Below, piece by piece: positions 50,645-59,550 of a stretch of 64,000 bases of DNA (position 1 is the first letter of the stretch; each line of letters starts with the position of its first letter). The DNA lies in NCBI RefSeq assembly GCF_032085515.1, contig NZ_JASXSX010000001.1:744001-808000 (forward strand), in the 5' to 3' direction. Made by a program: the position numbers and the translations under genes. A model generated the notes under the pieces. The model saw nothing but the letters and a program-made list of their open reading frames with translations, was not told the DNA's origin and searched no databases. The DNA comes from Gleimia hominis. GTDB lineage: Bacteria > Actinomycetota > Actinomycetes > Actinomycetales > Actinomycetaceae.

Positions 50645-52492
50645 ATGGTGGCGGCGGTAGAAGTTGCGCGTCAGATCGTGAAAACACTGCTGGAACTGGG
50701 GGTGCGCGACTGGGTAGTATGCCCGGGTTCGCGGAACGCCCCGCTGCTATATGCGCTCGCGGAAGCAGAGGCAGAAGCGGAAACGGAAGCTGCGATCAGT
50801 GTGGAAGCATCGGCAGCCACTGGTGCAGACCCGATTCGGGTGTATCCAGAGATTGATGAGCGTAGCGCAGGTTTCTTTGCGCTCGGTTTGGGGCGGGCCT
50901 CCGGTAAGGCTGCGGCCGTGGTGACCACGTCGGGTACAGCGCCTGCGCACCTGCTGCCAGCGGTAGTTGAGGCCTCGCACTCCCACGTTCCCCTCGTTGT
51001 TATTTCAGCGGATCGGCCGTGGGATTGGCATGGGGTGGGGGCGTCGCAAACAACGGATCAGACCGCATTGTTCACACCGTTTGCGCCGGGTTTGAATATT
51101 CCCGACCAGATGGTGGAAGGGCCCCAGTGGCGCCGAGGGCTGGTGAACCAGATTGTTCATAAAGCTGCCCGAGCTGTAAATATGCCGGGTGGTCCGGTCC
51201 ATATTAATGTGGCGTTCCGCGAACCCCTGGTGCCCCCTTTGGCTTCCCCGCGTGTTGCGGTAGATTCTGTTCGTATTCCTGAGGTGCACGCCGCGCAGTC
51301 GAAGCCGGCCGCTTGGGAAGAAGTGGTGGATCCGTCTCTTAGAACCGTGGTTGTGGCGGGCAATGGGGACGATGGTGCCTCGGTAGCATATGCATCAGCC
51401 ACGGGGTACCCCCTGTTAGCTGAACCGTCCGCACCCGCTTTTGGAAGCTCCTGGTGGACACCGCACCAGCAAGAAATGCTCCGGCGTTACAGCAGTGAAG
51501 TACAGCAGGTGGTGCTGGTGGGTACCCCCACTATTTCGAGACCTGTTTCCGCACTCCTTTCCCGGTCGGACGTGCGGATAATCGTAGTTGCTGAGGGTAG
51601 CGAGTGGCCCGATGTGCGCGGATACGCGGACGTGGTGGTTCCCCGTTTGGCGCCGCCGTGTAAACCAGGTGATGTGGCGGGGGTACCTGGCGAACCACGG
51701 GGAATAAACGAGGGCGAACGCAAAGAAGATGCTGGTGTCCCCGAGAAGGTAACGGCTTGGGCGCAGCAGTGGAAACAAAGAGCGGCTGCACTGCGAACCA
51801 CGGGGGTGCCGGACGCTGCTCGAGCAGCGCAGCTGGTGTGGCGCGCATTTGCGCAGGGGGTACCTGAGCACGCGTTGGTACTTGGTGCGTCTAACGCTAT
51901 CCGGTACGTGGATTTGCTGGCGAAAGAACCCGCTGGGGTCGAGCAGTCCTGCGTTGAGACCGGTAAACGGCGGGTTTACACGAATCGGGGTCAGGCCGGA
52001 ATTGACGGAACCGTGGCGTTCGCGAAGGGGGTACATGCGGCGCTTGGGGTGCCGGTGCGCGTCCTGCTGGGGGACGTTACTTTTCTGCACGACGCCTCTT
52101 CGCTGCGGCAATCGCAGGACTGTGCGCAGTTGGACATCGTCGTGTTAGACGATGCTGGTGGGCGAATTTTTGAGTCCTTAGAGCACGGTCAGGCAGCCTC
52201 AAAAGAAATGTACGAACGCTATTTTGCGCAGAAACAGAATGTGGACTATGAGGCACTTGCTCACGCTTACGGGTATTCGTACCGGCATGTTGAGATGTCA
52301 AAAATGGCGGATGCACCCGGCGGGAAATTAGGGGAATTAAAAACGTCATCCGGCGTGGAACTAAAAACGCTGCGCGACGACGAGGCATTTTTGAAGATGC
52401 TGACCGCTCCGTTTGAGGGTGGGCGCATAGTTCACGTGGTCTGCAACCCACACGGCGCCGCACAAGCCCTGCGAGAAATGTTCACTAAATAA
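50645..52492 (+). CDS. menD: SEPHCHC synthase
   Basis: The 615-residue thiamine-diphosphate enzyme joins isochorismate and 2-oxoglutarate. It has VCPGSRNAPLLYALAEAEAE near the N-terminus, the conserved glutamate in VYPEIDERSAGFFALGL, VVTTSGTAPAHLLPAVVEA and a C-terminal TPP-binding block (LGDVTFLHDASSL ... DDAGGRIFESLEHGQA). A short EAEAEAETEA expansion lies near residue 40. The gene is rich in GGGGGTAC words. ATG 50645 has GGGGGA upstream. Confidence 0.95.
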   Translation: MVAAVEVARQIVKTLLELGVRDWVVCPGSRNAPLLYALAEAEAEAETEAAISVEASAATGADPIRVYPEIDERSAGFFALGLGRASGKAAAVVTTSGTAPAHLLPAVVEASHSHVPLVVISADRPWDWHGVGASQTTDQTALFTPFAPGLNIPDQMVEGPQWRRGLVNQIVHKAARAVNMPGGPVHINVAFREPLVPPLASPRVAVDSVRIPEVHAAQSKPAAWEEVVDPSLRTVVVAGNGDDGASVAYASATGYPLLAEPSAPAFGSSWWTPHQQEMLRRYSSEVQQVVLVGTPTISRPVSALLSRSDVRIIVVAEGSEWPDVRGYADVVVPRLAPPCKPGDVAGVPGEPRGINEGERKEDAGVPEKVTAWAQQWKQRAAALRTTGVPDAARAAQLVWRAFAQGVPEHALVLGASNAIRYVDLLAKEPAGVEQSCVETGKRRVYTNRGQAGIDGTVAFAKGVHAALGVPVRVLLGDVTFLHDASSLRQSQDCAQLDIVVLDDAGGRIFESLEHGQAASKEMYERYFAQKQNVDYEALAHAYGYSYRHVEMSKMADAPGGKLGELKTSSGVELKTLRDDEAFLKMLTAPFEGGRIVHVVCNPHGAAQALREMFTK

Positions 52493-52766
52493 CGCCCTCT
52501 GGGGTCGAGCAACAAATTGCTAGGTAATCTTTGGATAGCAACTTCTTGTCTAGATACCTGCAATATAGTTCGGGATCGGCTTACCCTGATTCGAATCGGG
52601 TACTTGTAGGGCAGGGGGCCTGAACACGTATTCGCCGCGGCAAAAACATACCCATGAGGCTTCCAGGAAACGTTCAGATGATACTTTATGGGTATTAAGT
52701 TTGGTGCGTAAACATAGCTACGTTGACAGTTTTAGAGGAAGCTCTAACTAAAGAGTAGGACGCTTA
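52493..52766. other. intergenic region before htrA
   Basis: It contains a near-palindrome at 52582-52602 (taccctgattcgaatcgggt, one mismatch) and a TTGACA hexamer near 52723 that may be the -35 of htrA. No gene is visible. Confidence 0.4.
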
Positions 52767-54191
52767 ATGAATAACGATGAAACATGGGATCCGAACTCAC
52801 CGACGTTTACCGGTGACAGCCAAACAGGGATCCCACACGTGAACCGTGAGGAAAACGACTCGCAGGCCAATGCTGAACAAGGCTTTCAAGCACCTTCGCA
52901 GGCACCCCGTGAGCAAACCGATACCCGCGAGATGCCCCGTGACAGCTACTCCGATGCGGAAGCGCAAACCTGGCCGCCTGTAGTACCTCAAGAAAAACCA
53001 CGAAACAAAAATAAACGCGGTGGAAAGTCTAAAATCGTGGTGGGCGCAGCTGTTTTGGCGCTACTGGTCGGCGGCGTGTCCGGTGCTGGCGCAGGATACT
53101 ACATGGCGAAAAACGCGTCACAACCAGTTTCTTCCCAAACCCAGACCCACGAACCGCAAGGTAAGTCCGCAGACATCGTCCAGGCTAAAGGGGATTCGCA
53201 AGACTGGCAGGCAGTAGCGAAAGCTGTGCGTCCAGCCACCGTTTCTATCCAGGTGTCAAATGGTAGCTCGGCTGACACCGGTTCGGGAGTGATTTGGGAT
53301 GGGGAAGGGCACGTGGTCACCAACTACCACGTTGTTTCAAATGCCACGAACGGCGGGCAGATAATCGTTTCTCTAACCGACGGGCGGCTGTACAAGGCAG
53401 AAATCGTCGGAACCGACCCGGAAACTGACCTGGCGGTAATCAAGCTCGCCAACCCACCGAAAGACCTGACTGCTGCCAACATGGGGGACTCCGAGAAACT
53501 CTCGGTAGGCCAATCTGTCATGGCGATCGGATCTCCCCTTGGGTACAACGACACCGTCACCACGGGCATCGTGTCGGCTCTAGACCGGCCCGTAGCGGTT
53601 AAAACAGCGGTCCCGGACGACGAAATGGGATCGCTACCCAACCCGTTTGGGATGCAACGCGAATCCCGGCAAGCAGACACCGTGGTTACCAACGCGATCC
53701 AAATTGATGCGTCGATTAACCCTGGGAACTCAGGTGGCCCACTGTTCGACGAGACCGGGCGGGTGATTGGCATTAACTCCTCGATCGCTTCCACCGGGTC
53801 CAGTGAAAGCGCTGGGTCAATTGGGGTTGGTTTCGCCATCCCGTCCAACCTCGTTTCGAACGTGGTTAAGCAGCTGATTGAAAACGGGAAGGCGCAGCAC
53901 GCGTTCCTTGGAGTGTCGATCAGTTCCTCACCCGTGCAAGTTGACGGGGTGAATCGCGTTGGAGCGCAAGTGCAGTCCGTTGTGCGTGGTGGTCCTGGGG
54001 AAGAAGCCGGCTTAAAACAAGGGGACGTGATCTTGAGTATTGACGGTAAAGCAGTGACGAACGCGCAAGCACTCACCGGTTTCGTCCGCCGATACAACGC
54101 TGGTGAACAGGTGACTATTGAGTTCGCGCGCAGCGGCAAAATCCAAAAAGTGCAAGCCACGCTGCAGGCCCGTAGCGAAACCCAAAGCTAG
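52767..54191 (+). CDS. HtrA-family trypsin-like serine protease with PDZ domain
   Basis: The 474-residue membrane-anchored protease has a disordered acidic cytoplasmic part (1-90), one membrane segment (IVVGAAVLALLVGGVSGAGA), an S1C protease domain and a C-terminal PDZ domain (about 375-465). Catalytic residues lie in VVTNYHVVS (His), ETDLAVIKL (Asp) and NPGNSGGPLF (Ser). It should degrade or refold damaged proteins outside the membrane. It stands alone between the menD and menF genes. Confidence 0.94.
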   Translation: MNNDETWDPNSPTFTGDSQTGIPHVNREENDSQANAEQGFQAPSQAPREQTDTREMPRDSYSDAEAQTWPPVVPQEKPRNKNKRGGKSKIVVGAAVLALLVGGVSGAGAGYYMAKNASQPVSSQTQTHEPQGKSADIVQAKGDSQDWQAVAKAVRPATVSIQVSNGSSADTGSGVIWDGEGHVVTNYHVVSNATNGGQIIVSLTDGRLYKAEIVGTDPETDLAVIKLANPPKDLTAANMGDSEKLSVGQSVMAIGSPLGYNDTVTTGIVSALDRPVAVKTAVPDDEMGSLPNPFGMQRESRQADTVVTNAIQIDASINPGNSGGPLFDETGRVIGINSSIASTGSSESAGSIGVGFAIPSNLVSNVVKQLIENGKAQHAFLGVSISSSPVQVDGVNRVGAQVQSVVRGGPGEEAGLKQGDVILSIDGKAVTNAQALTGFVRRYNAGEQVTIEFARSGKIQKVQATLQARSETQS

Positions 54192-54296
54192 CATTTTGCG
54201 GTAGGTCGCTACCCGGCGACTGCACGTAAGTGTTTGTACCTAGGTGGCCGCACCTAATATTAGGGGAGCTCGGTAACCAGGAGCGTCTGGTTGCGC

Positions 54297-54337
54297 TCAT
54301 TTTGCTAGACCTAGAGTGGTTTCGCCAGACCTAGAGC
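54297..54337 (-). repeat. 20-bp duplication at the 3' end of menF that supplies its stop codon
   Basis: On the minus strand ctctaggtctggcgaaacca is followed by ctctaggtctagcaaaa. The stop TAG of menF is in the second copy. Confidence 0.75.
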
Positions 54338-55936
54338 TGTGAGGACAGGGGCGAGTTTCGCTTCTGTCTCCGCTAGCTCTAGGTCTGGTTGCGAATCTGG
54401 CATAATGCCACCGCCTGCCACGACCTGCATCGCCTGCCCATCTGGGGTCAACTGTCCGCATCGCAACGCGATCGCGCATGCACCTGCCCCTCGCGCGTCC
54501 ATCCACCCCACCGGCCCGGAATACCGGCCGCGCTCAGTTGACTCGTGTTTTACGATCAACTCGTATGCAGCTTGCGTTGGTGTGCCGCACACTGCGGCCG
54601 AAGGGTGGAGTGCACTGACCACATTCCACAACCCGACCGGCTGAGACACCCGCGCCGTACCAGTGTGTGGTCCAGCGCCTGCCAGTTCCGGCGCGTGTGC
54701 AGACCCGGCGCGTGATCCAGCGCCGGCCAGTTCCGGCGCGTGCTCAGACCCGGCGCGTGGTCCAGCGCCCGCCAGGGTAGTACCTGGGAGGGACGCCACC
54801 ACGTCAGAGGCCAGGTGCGTAACATTCGGTAACTCTAAGAGGAACGGCACCTGGGGTGCGTGCACCTCACCGGCTACTTCCTGCAATGCGGCAACAACGG
54901 ACTGGACGGCTAACCGGTGCTCCTCCCGATTCTTCCGAGAACGCATCAAAGCCGCGCCCTCACCCGGCGGGCACGTGCCAGCCAGAACGCGGGAGCGCAC
55001 TTGCCTATCCCGTACACTCGCGAGCATTTCCGGGGAGGCACCCTGCAGGCCAGCGACTGCAAACACCCAGCACGTGGGGTACTGCTCCGCGAGCCGGTGA
55101 GCGAGGAAACGCGAATCAATATGGCTGCCAACTAGGTTAATATCACGCGCAAGCACAGCTTTTTCAGCCATACCACGCTTCAGGTCGGACACCAGGTTCT
55201 GCACCGCGGCCTGCCACTGCGTGGGCGTCATCTTCCCCGACTCTCGGCTAATCCCACTGGGCGCACACATAGGGGTCGGATCCATTCGTGGTGCGGTTGC
55301 TCCCGCTTCTGGCATGGCTGCTTCTGACGCTCGTGCGGCTGCATCAGTGCTACATGGGGCCGGATCCGCAGACCGCGAGGTGGAACTGCTTAGCGTAGCG
55401 TGGTTTTGAACAGCGCCGGAGGCGTCCACGTGGTGCGTTATCGACCATGCTTGGCCCGCATACTCTACGTACATGCGTTCTGGCACCACCGCGACGGCAG
55501 GCGTGTGTGGTCCGAACCCGCCGGAAATCAGCGTGAGAGGTAACTCCAGCCCCATTGCAGCTGTGAATGCCGCCAACCTTTCCGCATCAGAACGGGCAGC
55601 TGCATCTTGTGCCAGTTTGCGCCACGCTTGTCCAATTTTAGGTAGATGAGGTTGATGCCCCACCGAAGCAACCGGCGTGCCTGGACGAACCGGCCGCTCG
55701 GGCTCGCTTGCACGCGCAAGGTCAGATGCGGTTGGCTGCACCAGAGTCCGCACCGCAGCACCGTCGCTGATGAGTGCGAGTGCATACCCACTGCCCACAA
55801 CCGTGGGTTGCGCCGCACCTGCGTAAGCGGGCCCCCGCCAAACCGAGAGGGTGGACGCATCGGCCTCACCTAGAACCTCATGAAAAGAACGAGGGGCAAC
55901 GGTCTGGCACTGAACGGAAAACGAAATACTAGCCAC
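54311..55936 (-). CDS. menF: isochorismate synthase
   Basis: The 541-residue chorismate-binding enzyme starts menaquinone synthesis from chorismate. Family blocks are present in the second half: KAVLARDINLVG-like residues, VFAVAGLQGASPEMLASVRD, VSALHPSAAVCGTPTQAA, ESTERGRYSGPVGWMDARGA and VVAGGGIMPDSQPDLELAET. Between about residues 385 and 430 a 15-residue repeat (AGAGPRAGSEHAPEL type) interrupts the region before VSALHPSAAV. The GTG start at 55936 has AGGG nearby. It is transcribed against htrA and away from menG. Confidence 0.9.
   Translation of the reverse strand: MASISFSVQCQTVAPRSFHEVLGEADASTLSVWRGPAYAGAAQPTVVGSGYALALISDGAAVRTLVQPTASDLARASEPERPVRPGTPVASVGHQPHLPKIGQAWRKLAQDAAARSDAERLAAFTAAMGLELPLTLISGGFGPHTPAVAVVPERMYVEYAGQAWSITHHVDASGAVQNHATLSSSTSRSADPAPCSTDAAARASEAAMPEAGATAPRMDPTPMCAPSGISRESGKMTPTQWQAAVQNLVSDLKRGMAEKAVLARDINLVGSHIDSRFLAHRLAEQYPTCWVFAVAGLQGASPEMLASVRDRQVRSRVLAGTCPPGEGAALMRSRKNREEHRLAVQSVVAALQEVAGEVHAPQVPFLLELPNVTHLASDVVASLPGTTLAGAGPRAGSEHAPELAGAGSRAGSAHAPELAGAGPHTGTARVSQPVGLWNVVSALHPSAAVCGTPTQAAYELIVKHESTERGRYSGPVGWMDARGAGACAIALRCGQLTPDGQAMQVVAGGGIMPDSQPDLELAETEAKLAPVLTALGLAKPL
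54671..54776 (-). repeat. 45-bp in-frame tandem units inside menF
   Basis: Units 54671-54715 and 54716-54760, with a partial third to 54776, share the core gccagttccggcgcgtg. Each encodes 15 residues. Confidence 0.88.
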
Positions 55937-55946
55937 GAGACCCTAC

Positions 55947-56071
55947 TCTAATGGAAGCAAACGCGAAGACGTCTAATGGACGCGAACGGGAATGCGTCTA
56001 ATGGACACCAGCGCGAGGACGTCTAAGGGACACCAGCGCGAGGACGTCTAATGGACGCCGGGGGAGACGCG
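55947..56071. repeat. five 25-bp tandem units between menF and menG
   Basis: Five head-to-tail units of 25 bp each begin tctaatggacgcg or tctaatggacacc (one with tctaaggg). They fill most of the divergent promoter region of menF and menG. There are no spacers, so this is not CRISPR. 56072-56225 shows nothing further. Confidence 0.92.
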
Positions 56072-56231
56072 AGAACTGGAATCCAGGGGGAGTGGCGAAT
56101 GACCCGCGCGGGCACAAGACGCAAGTAACCCCGGGCGTGGCCCCAGCCCAAGTGGGTGAATGTGCACCCGAAGCTGACGGGCGTGCGCACGTTTCGACGC
56201 CATCGCGCTGAAAAGTGTAAGAATTGTGCCC

Positions 56232-56951
56232 ATGAATGAAAAGATCAGTGCCGCAGACGTAGACCGCGCAAACCTAGACAAAAATCCCAGTGAAGTTGCG
56301 GGAATGTTCAACAAAGTCGCAAAACGATACGACGCCACCAACGCCGCCCTAAGCTTTGGAACGGTGTGGTACTGGCGCCACGAGCTAGTAAAAACTCTCG
56401 CCCCCAAAGCCGGACAAAAAGTGCTTGACCTCGCAGCGGGAACGGGACGCTCTACCGCGTCACTGGCAAAAACGGGTGCGGATGTGGTCGGCGCAGACCT
56501 GTCGGAAGGAATGCTAGACGTTGCTCGCAAAACGTACCCCGACCTCAAATTCGTACAGGCCAACGCCACCAACCTCCCGTTTGAAGACAACGCGTTCGAC
56601 GCCGCCACCATTTCATTTGGACTGCGTAACATCGTCGACACGCGCGCTGCCCTCAAAGAAATGGCTCGCGTAGTTCGTCCCGGTGGCCGTCTTCTGGTAT
56701 GCGAGTTCTCACACCCCCAAAATAAAGTTTTCAACGCCGCATACAGCACCTACAACCGATACGCACTCCCGCGAATCGCCCGCCTCGTCTCGTCCGACGA
56801 CGTGGCGTACGACTACCTGACGGAATCGATCACCGATTGGCCCGACCAGGAATCCTTGAAACGCACCATCGGTGAATGCGGGTGGCGCAACGTGAAATAC
56901 CGCAACCTAACCTTCGGGATAGTGGCCTTCCACACGGCGCTTGCATGGTAA
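56232..56951 (+). CDS. menG: demethylmenaquinone methyltransferase
   Basis: The 239-residue SAM-dependent methyltransferase (UbiE/MenG family) adds the last methyl group to menaquinone. The SAM-binding motif is VLDLAAGTGRSTASLA, and the family motifs VAKRYDATNAALSFGT, NATNLPFEDNAFDAATISFG and LRNIVDTRAALKEMARVVRP are intact. ATG 56232 is chosen; GTG 56226 is equally possible. The gap to the next gene has no clear terminator. Confidence 0.93.
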   Translation: MNEKISAADVDRANLDKNPSEVAGMFNKVAKRYDATNAALSFGTVWYWRHELVKTLAPKAGQKVLDLAAGTGRSTASLAKTGADVVGADLSEGMLDVARKTYPDLKFVQANATNLPFEDNAFDAATISFGLRNIVDTRAALKEMARVVRPGGRLLVCEFSHPQNKVFNAAYSTYNRYALPRIARLVSSDDVAYDYLTESITDWPDQESLKRTIGECGWRNVKYRNLTFGIVAFHTALAW

Positions 56952-57206
56952 AACACGCAAAGAATTTTGCGAAAAACATGCCAAGTTGTGGTGAAAAATA
57001 AATAAACAACACGAATGTGGCTTAAAGACGTTAGTCCCTTGCGAACCAGGCAGCCTACTATCCGGTAGAACAAGCGGATCATGACTACCTATAACCGAAT
57101 AAAAGGCAAGTAGGTAGTGTGGAGTAGTGGCTGTGGGCCGTACCAAAGGTACACCCAGGCTTTAGGTAATGCGCCTGAGGGGCAACCATGATTGGAGGAA
57201 CACCTG

Positions 57207-58487
57207 TTGGAGGCGAATGTGGCGGACGTGATTGACACCGACGTCCTCGTCGTAGGTGCCGGCCCCTCGGGGAGCGCAACCGCGTACTACTTAGCGCGCG
57301 CCGGTGTAGACGTCGCGCTAATAGAGAAATCAAAGTTCCCGCGCGACAAAATCTGCGGCGACGGGCTAACCCCCGCGGCCGTTGCTGAAGTGCACCTAAT
57401 GGGCGTGGACACCACGGGGTGGACCCGCAACACGGGCCTGCACGTAATTGGCGGCGGACACTCCATTTACCTCCCGTGGCCAGAGCAGAAATCCACCCCG
57501 GACTTCGGCATGACCCGCACCCGCATGCAGCTAGACGAAGAGCTTGCTCGGCGTGCACAATCTGCGGGCGTACACCTGTATGAAGAACACGCGTTCGTGC
57601 GCGCCCTCGAAACTAAAACCGGGCGCGTGTGTGGAATCATCGCGCGCGTAGGGCGGGGCAAGCAGGCGCGCGAAGTCACGTTCCGCGCCAAAGCCGTGGT
57701 GGACGCCGGTGGGGTAGCCGCGCGCCTAGCAACCTCGCGCGGCATCGAAAAACTAGCGCACCGCCCACTGGGGGTAGCGGCCCGCGCCTACTTTAAAACC
57801 CCGCTTGGGGACGGCGACTGGATGGAGTCGCACCTAGAACTCTGGAGCGGCACACGCGGTGAATCCGAACTCCTCCCCGGGTACGGCTGGATCTTCCCCA
57901 TGGGCAATGGGGTAGCAAACGTTGGGCTCGGCTCCGTGTCCTCAAACGCAAAAGCCACCACTTTGCCGTACCGCGACATCTTCCGCACCTGGACCGCGAA
58001 CCTCCCCGAAGAATGGGAGCTGACGGAACAAAACCAGCAAGGACCACTGCGCAGCGCAGCTCTGCCCATGTCATTTAACCGAAAGCCGCATTACGAAAAT
58101 GGCCTCGTAATCGTCGGTGACGCCGGTGGAATGGTCTCACCTTTTAACGGCGAAGGAATCGCCCCAGGAATGCGTGCTGGGCGATACGCCGCCGAATCAA
58201 TTGTGTCCGCTCTGTCGCGCCGATCCGACGCCGGATTCGACCTCGCGATGGAAACGTATACGCAAGCGCTCGCGGAAGACTGGGGTGGCTACTATTCGCT
58301 CGGCCGCGTGTTCGTGCGCCTAATTGAGAATCCTAAAATTATGCGGTTGTGCACCAAATACGGTCTGCCCCGCCGCCGCCTCATGAAACTCGTACACAAG
58401 TTACTGTCCGACAGTTTCGAACGCAAAGGCGGCGACTTCGACGACCACCTGATTGCAACGCTCTCAAAGGTGGTGCCGAAAGTATGA
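57207..58487 (+). CDS. geranylgeranyl-reductase-family flavoprotein (probable menaquinone reductase, MenJ-like)
   Basis: The 426-residue FAD enzyme has VLVVGAGPSGSATAYYLARA at the N-terminus, the family signature FPRDKICGDGLTPAAV and the second FAD site IVGDAGGMVSPFNGEGIA. Members saturate isoprenoid double bonds. Directly after menG in mycobacteria the homologue MenJ hydrogenates one unit of menaquinone, and the same order here supports that role. TTG 57207 is chosen, with GGAGGA seven bases upstream; an earlier TTG at 57192 lacks one. It lies upstream of nuoA. Confidence 0.85.
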   Translation: MEANVADVIDTDVLVVGAGPSGSATAYYLARAGVDVALIEKSKFPRDKICGDGLTPAAVAEVHLMGVDTTGWTRNTGLHVIGGGHSIYLPWPEQKSTPDFGMTRTRMQLDEELARRAQSAGVHLYEEHAFVRALETKTGRVCGIIARVGRGKQAREVTFRAKAVVDAGGVAARLATSRGIEKLAHRPLGVAARAYFKTPLGDGDWMESHLELWSGTRGESELLPGYGWIFPMGNGVANVGLGSVSSNAKATTLPYRDIFRTWTANLPEEWELTEQNQQGPLRSAALPMSFNRKPHYENGLVIVGDAGGMVSPFNGEGIAPGMRAGRYAAESIVSALSRRSDAGFDLAMETYTQALAEDWGGYYSLGRVFVRLIENPKIMRLCTKYGLPRRRLMKLVHKLLSDSFERKGGDFDDHLIATLSKVVPKV

Positions 58488-58617
58488 TCACACAGCAGCC
58501 GCACGCAGCCTACAATCTGCGTTTAATAGCGGGCATGCCTACACTGGCAGCAGAGTTCATGAACGAGCCGCAGGGCTCACCGAAAATTTCAAGCACGTAT
58601 TGGAGAGGGGACGCGCA

Positions 58618-58980
58618 ATGACCAATCCGTACATCCCGTTGCTAATAATGGCGGCGGCAGCGGTGGCTGTGGCGCTGGGAGGTTTGGGAGCCTCCGCGAT
58701 TTTGGGGCCCACGGTCAAAAACAAAATCAAAACCGCTAACTACGAATGCGGTGTGGAACCCACCGAAGCGGAAGCAGACCACGGGCGTTTCCCCGTGAAG
58801 TACTACCTGGTGGCGATGACGTTCATCGTGTTCGACATTGAGGTCGTGTTCCTGTACCCGTGGGCGGTTTCGTTTGGAAAACTGGGTTTGTTTGGCCTGG
58901 TTGTAATGATGACGTTCCTACTATTAATCCTCGTGCCCTACGTCTATGAATGGCGCCGCGGCGGCCTGGACTGGACCTGA
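58618..58980 (+). CDS. nuoA: NADH-quinone oxidoreductase subunit A
   Basis: The 120-residue membrane subunit has three helices and the conserved loop NYECGVEPTEAEADHGRFPV, which lies at the quinone site. The TFIVFDIEVVFLYPWA helix is diagnostic. ATG 58618 has GGAGAGGGG upstream. It opens the nuo operon, in the usual order nuoABCDEFG, all in one direction with small gaps or overlaps. Confidence 0.96.
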   Translation: MTNPYIPLLIMAAAAVAVALGGLGASAILGPTVKNKIKTANYECGVEPTEAEADHGRFPVKYYLVAMTFIVFDIEVVFLYPWAVSFGKLGLFGLVVMMTFLLLILVPYVYEWRRGGLDWT

Positions 58981-58995
58981 TGGGAGGTATGACTA

Positions 58996-59550
58996 ATGGG
59001 TCTTGAAGAAAGCTTGCCCGCTGGTGTCGGGCTGACGTCCATTGAGAAAGTACTGGGGCTTGCCCGTAAGCATTCCCAGTGGCCAGTAACCATGGGGCTT
59101 GCGTGCTGCGCTATTGAAATGATGGCAGCCGGTACCCCCCGGTTTGACATGTCCCGTTTTGGGCTTGAGGTGTTCCGCGCCTCGCCGCGTCACTCCGACT
59201 TGCTGATTGTGTCGGGGCGCGTATCCCACAAGATGGCGCCGATTGTGCGTCGCCTTTACGATTCGATGCCCGAACCCAAGTGGGTGATTTCAATGGGGGC
59301 ATGCGCATCCAGTGGGGGCATGTTCAATAATTACGCGATTTTGCAAGGCTGCGACCACATCGTTCCAGTAGACGTGTACTTGCCTGGGTGCCCACCGCGG
59401 CCTGAAGCACTTATTAACGCGATCTTGGTGCTGCGCGAGCAGATCGGTAAGGAACCTCTGGGGGCGCACCGCGAAGAAATTGCGCGTAAGGCGGAGGCCG
59501 CAGCGCTCGCCGCCACCCCCACGCACGACATGAAGGGGCTGCTGGCATGA
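58996..59550 (+). CDS. nuoB: NADH-quinone oxidoreductase subunit B
   Basis: The 184-residue iron-sulfur subunit carries cluster N2, the last centre before the quinone. Cysteine motifs are GLACCAIEMMAA, MGACASSGGMFNNY and LPGCPPRPEAL. It follows nuoA by 15 bases and overlaps nuoC by 4. Confidence 0.97.
   Translation: MGLEESLPAGVGLTSIEKVLGLARKHSQWPVTMGLACCAIEMMAAGTPRFDMSRFGLEVFRASPRHSDLLIVSGRVSHKMAPIVRRLYDSMPEPKWVISMGACASSGGMFNNYAILQGCDHIVPVDVYLPGCPPRPEALINAILVLREQIGKEPLGAHREEIARKAEAAALAATPTHDMKGLLA

Noticed and set aside
52550..52625. tRNA gene suggested by gattcgaatc
   Set aside because: The segment is a near-palindrome; no acceptor stem, D arm or anticodon arm can be placed around it.
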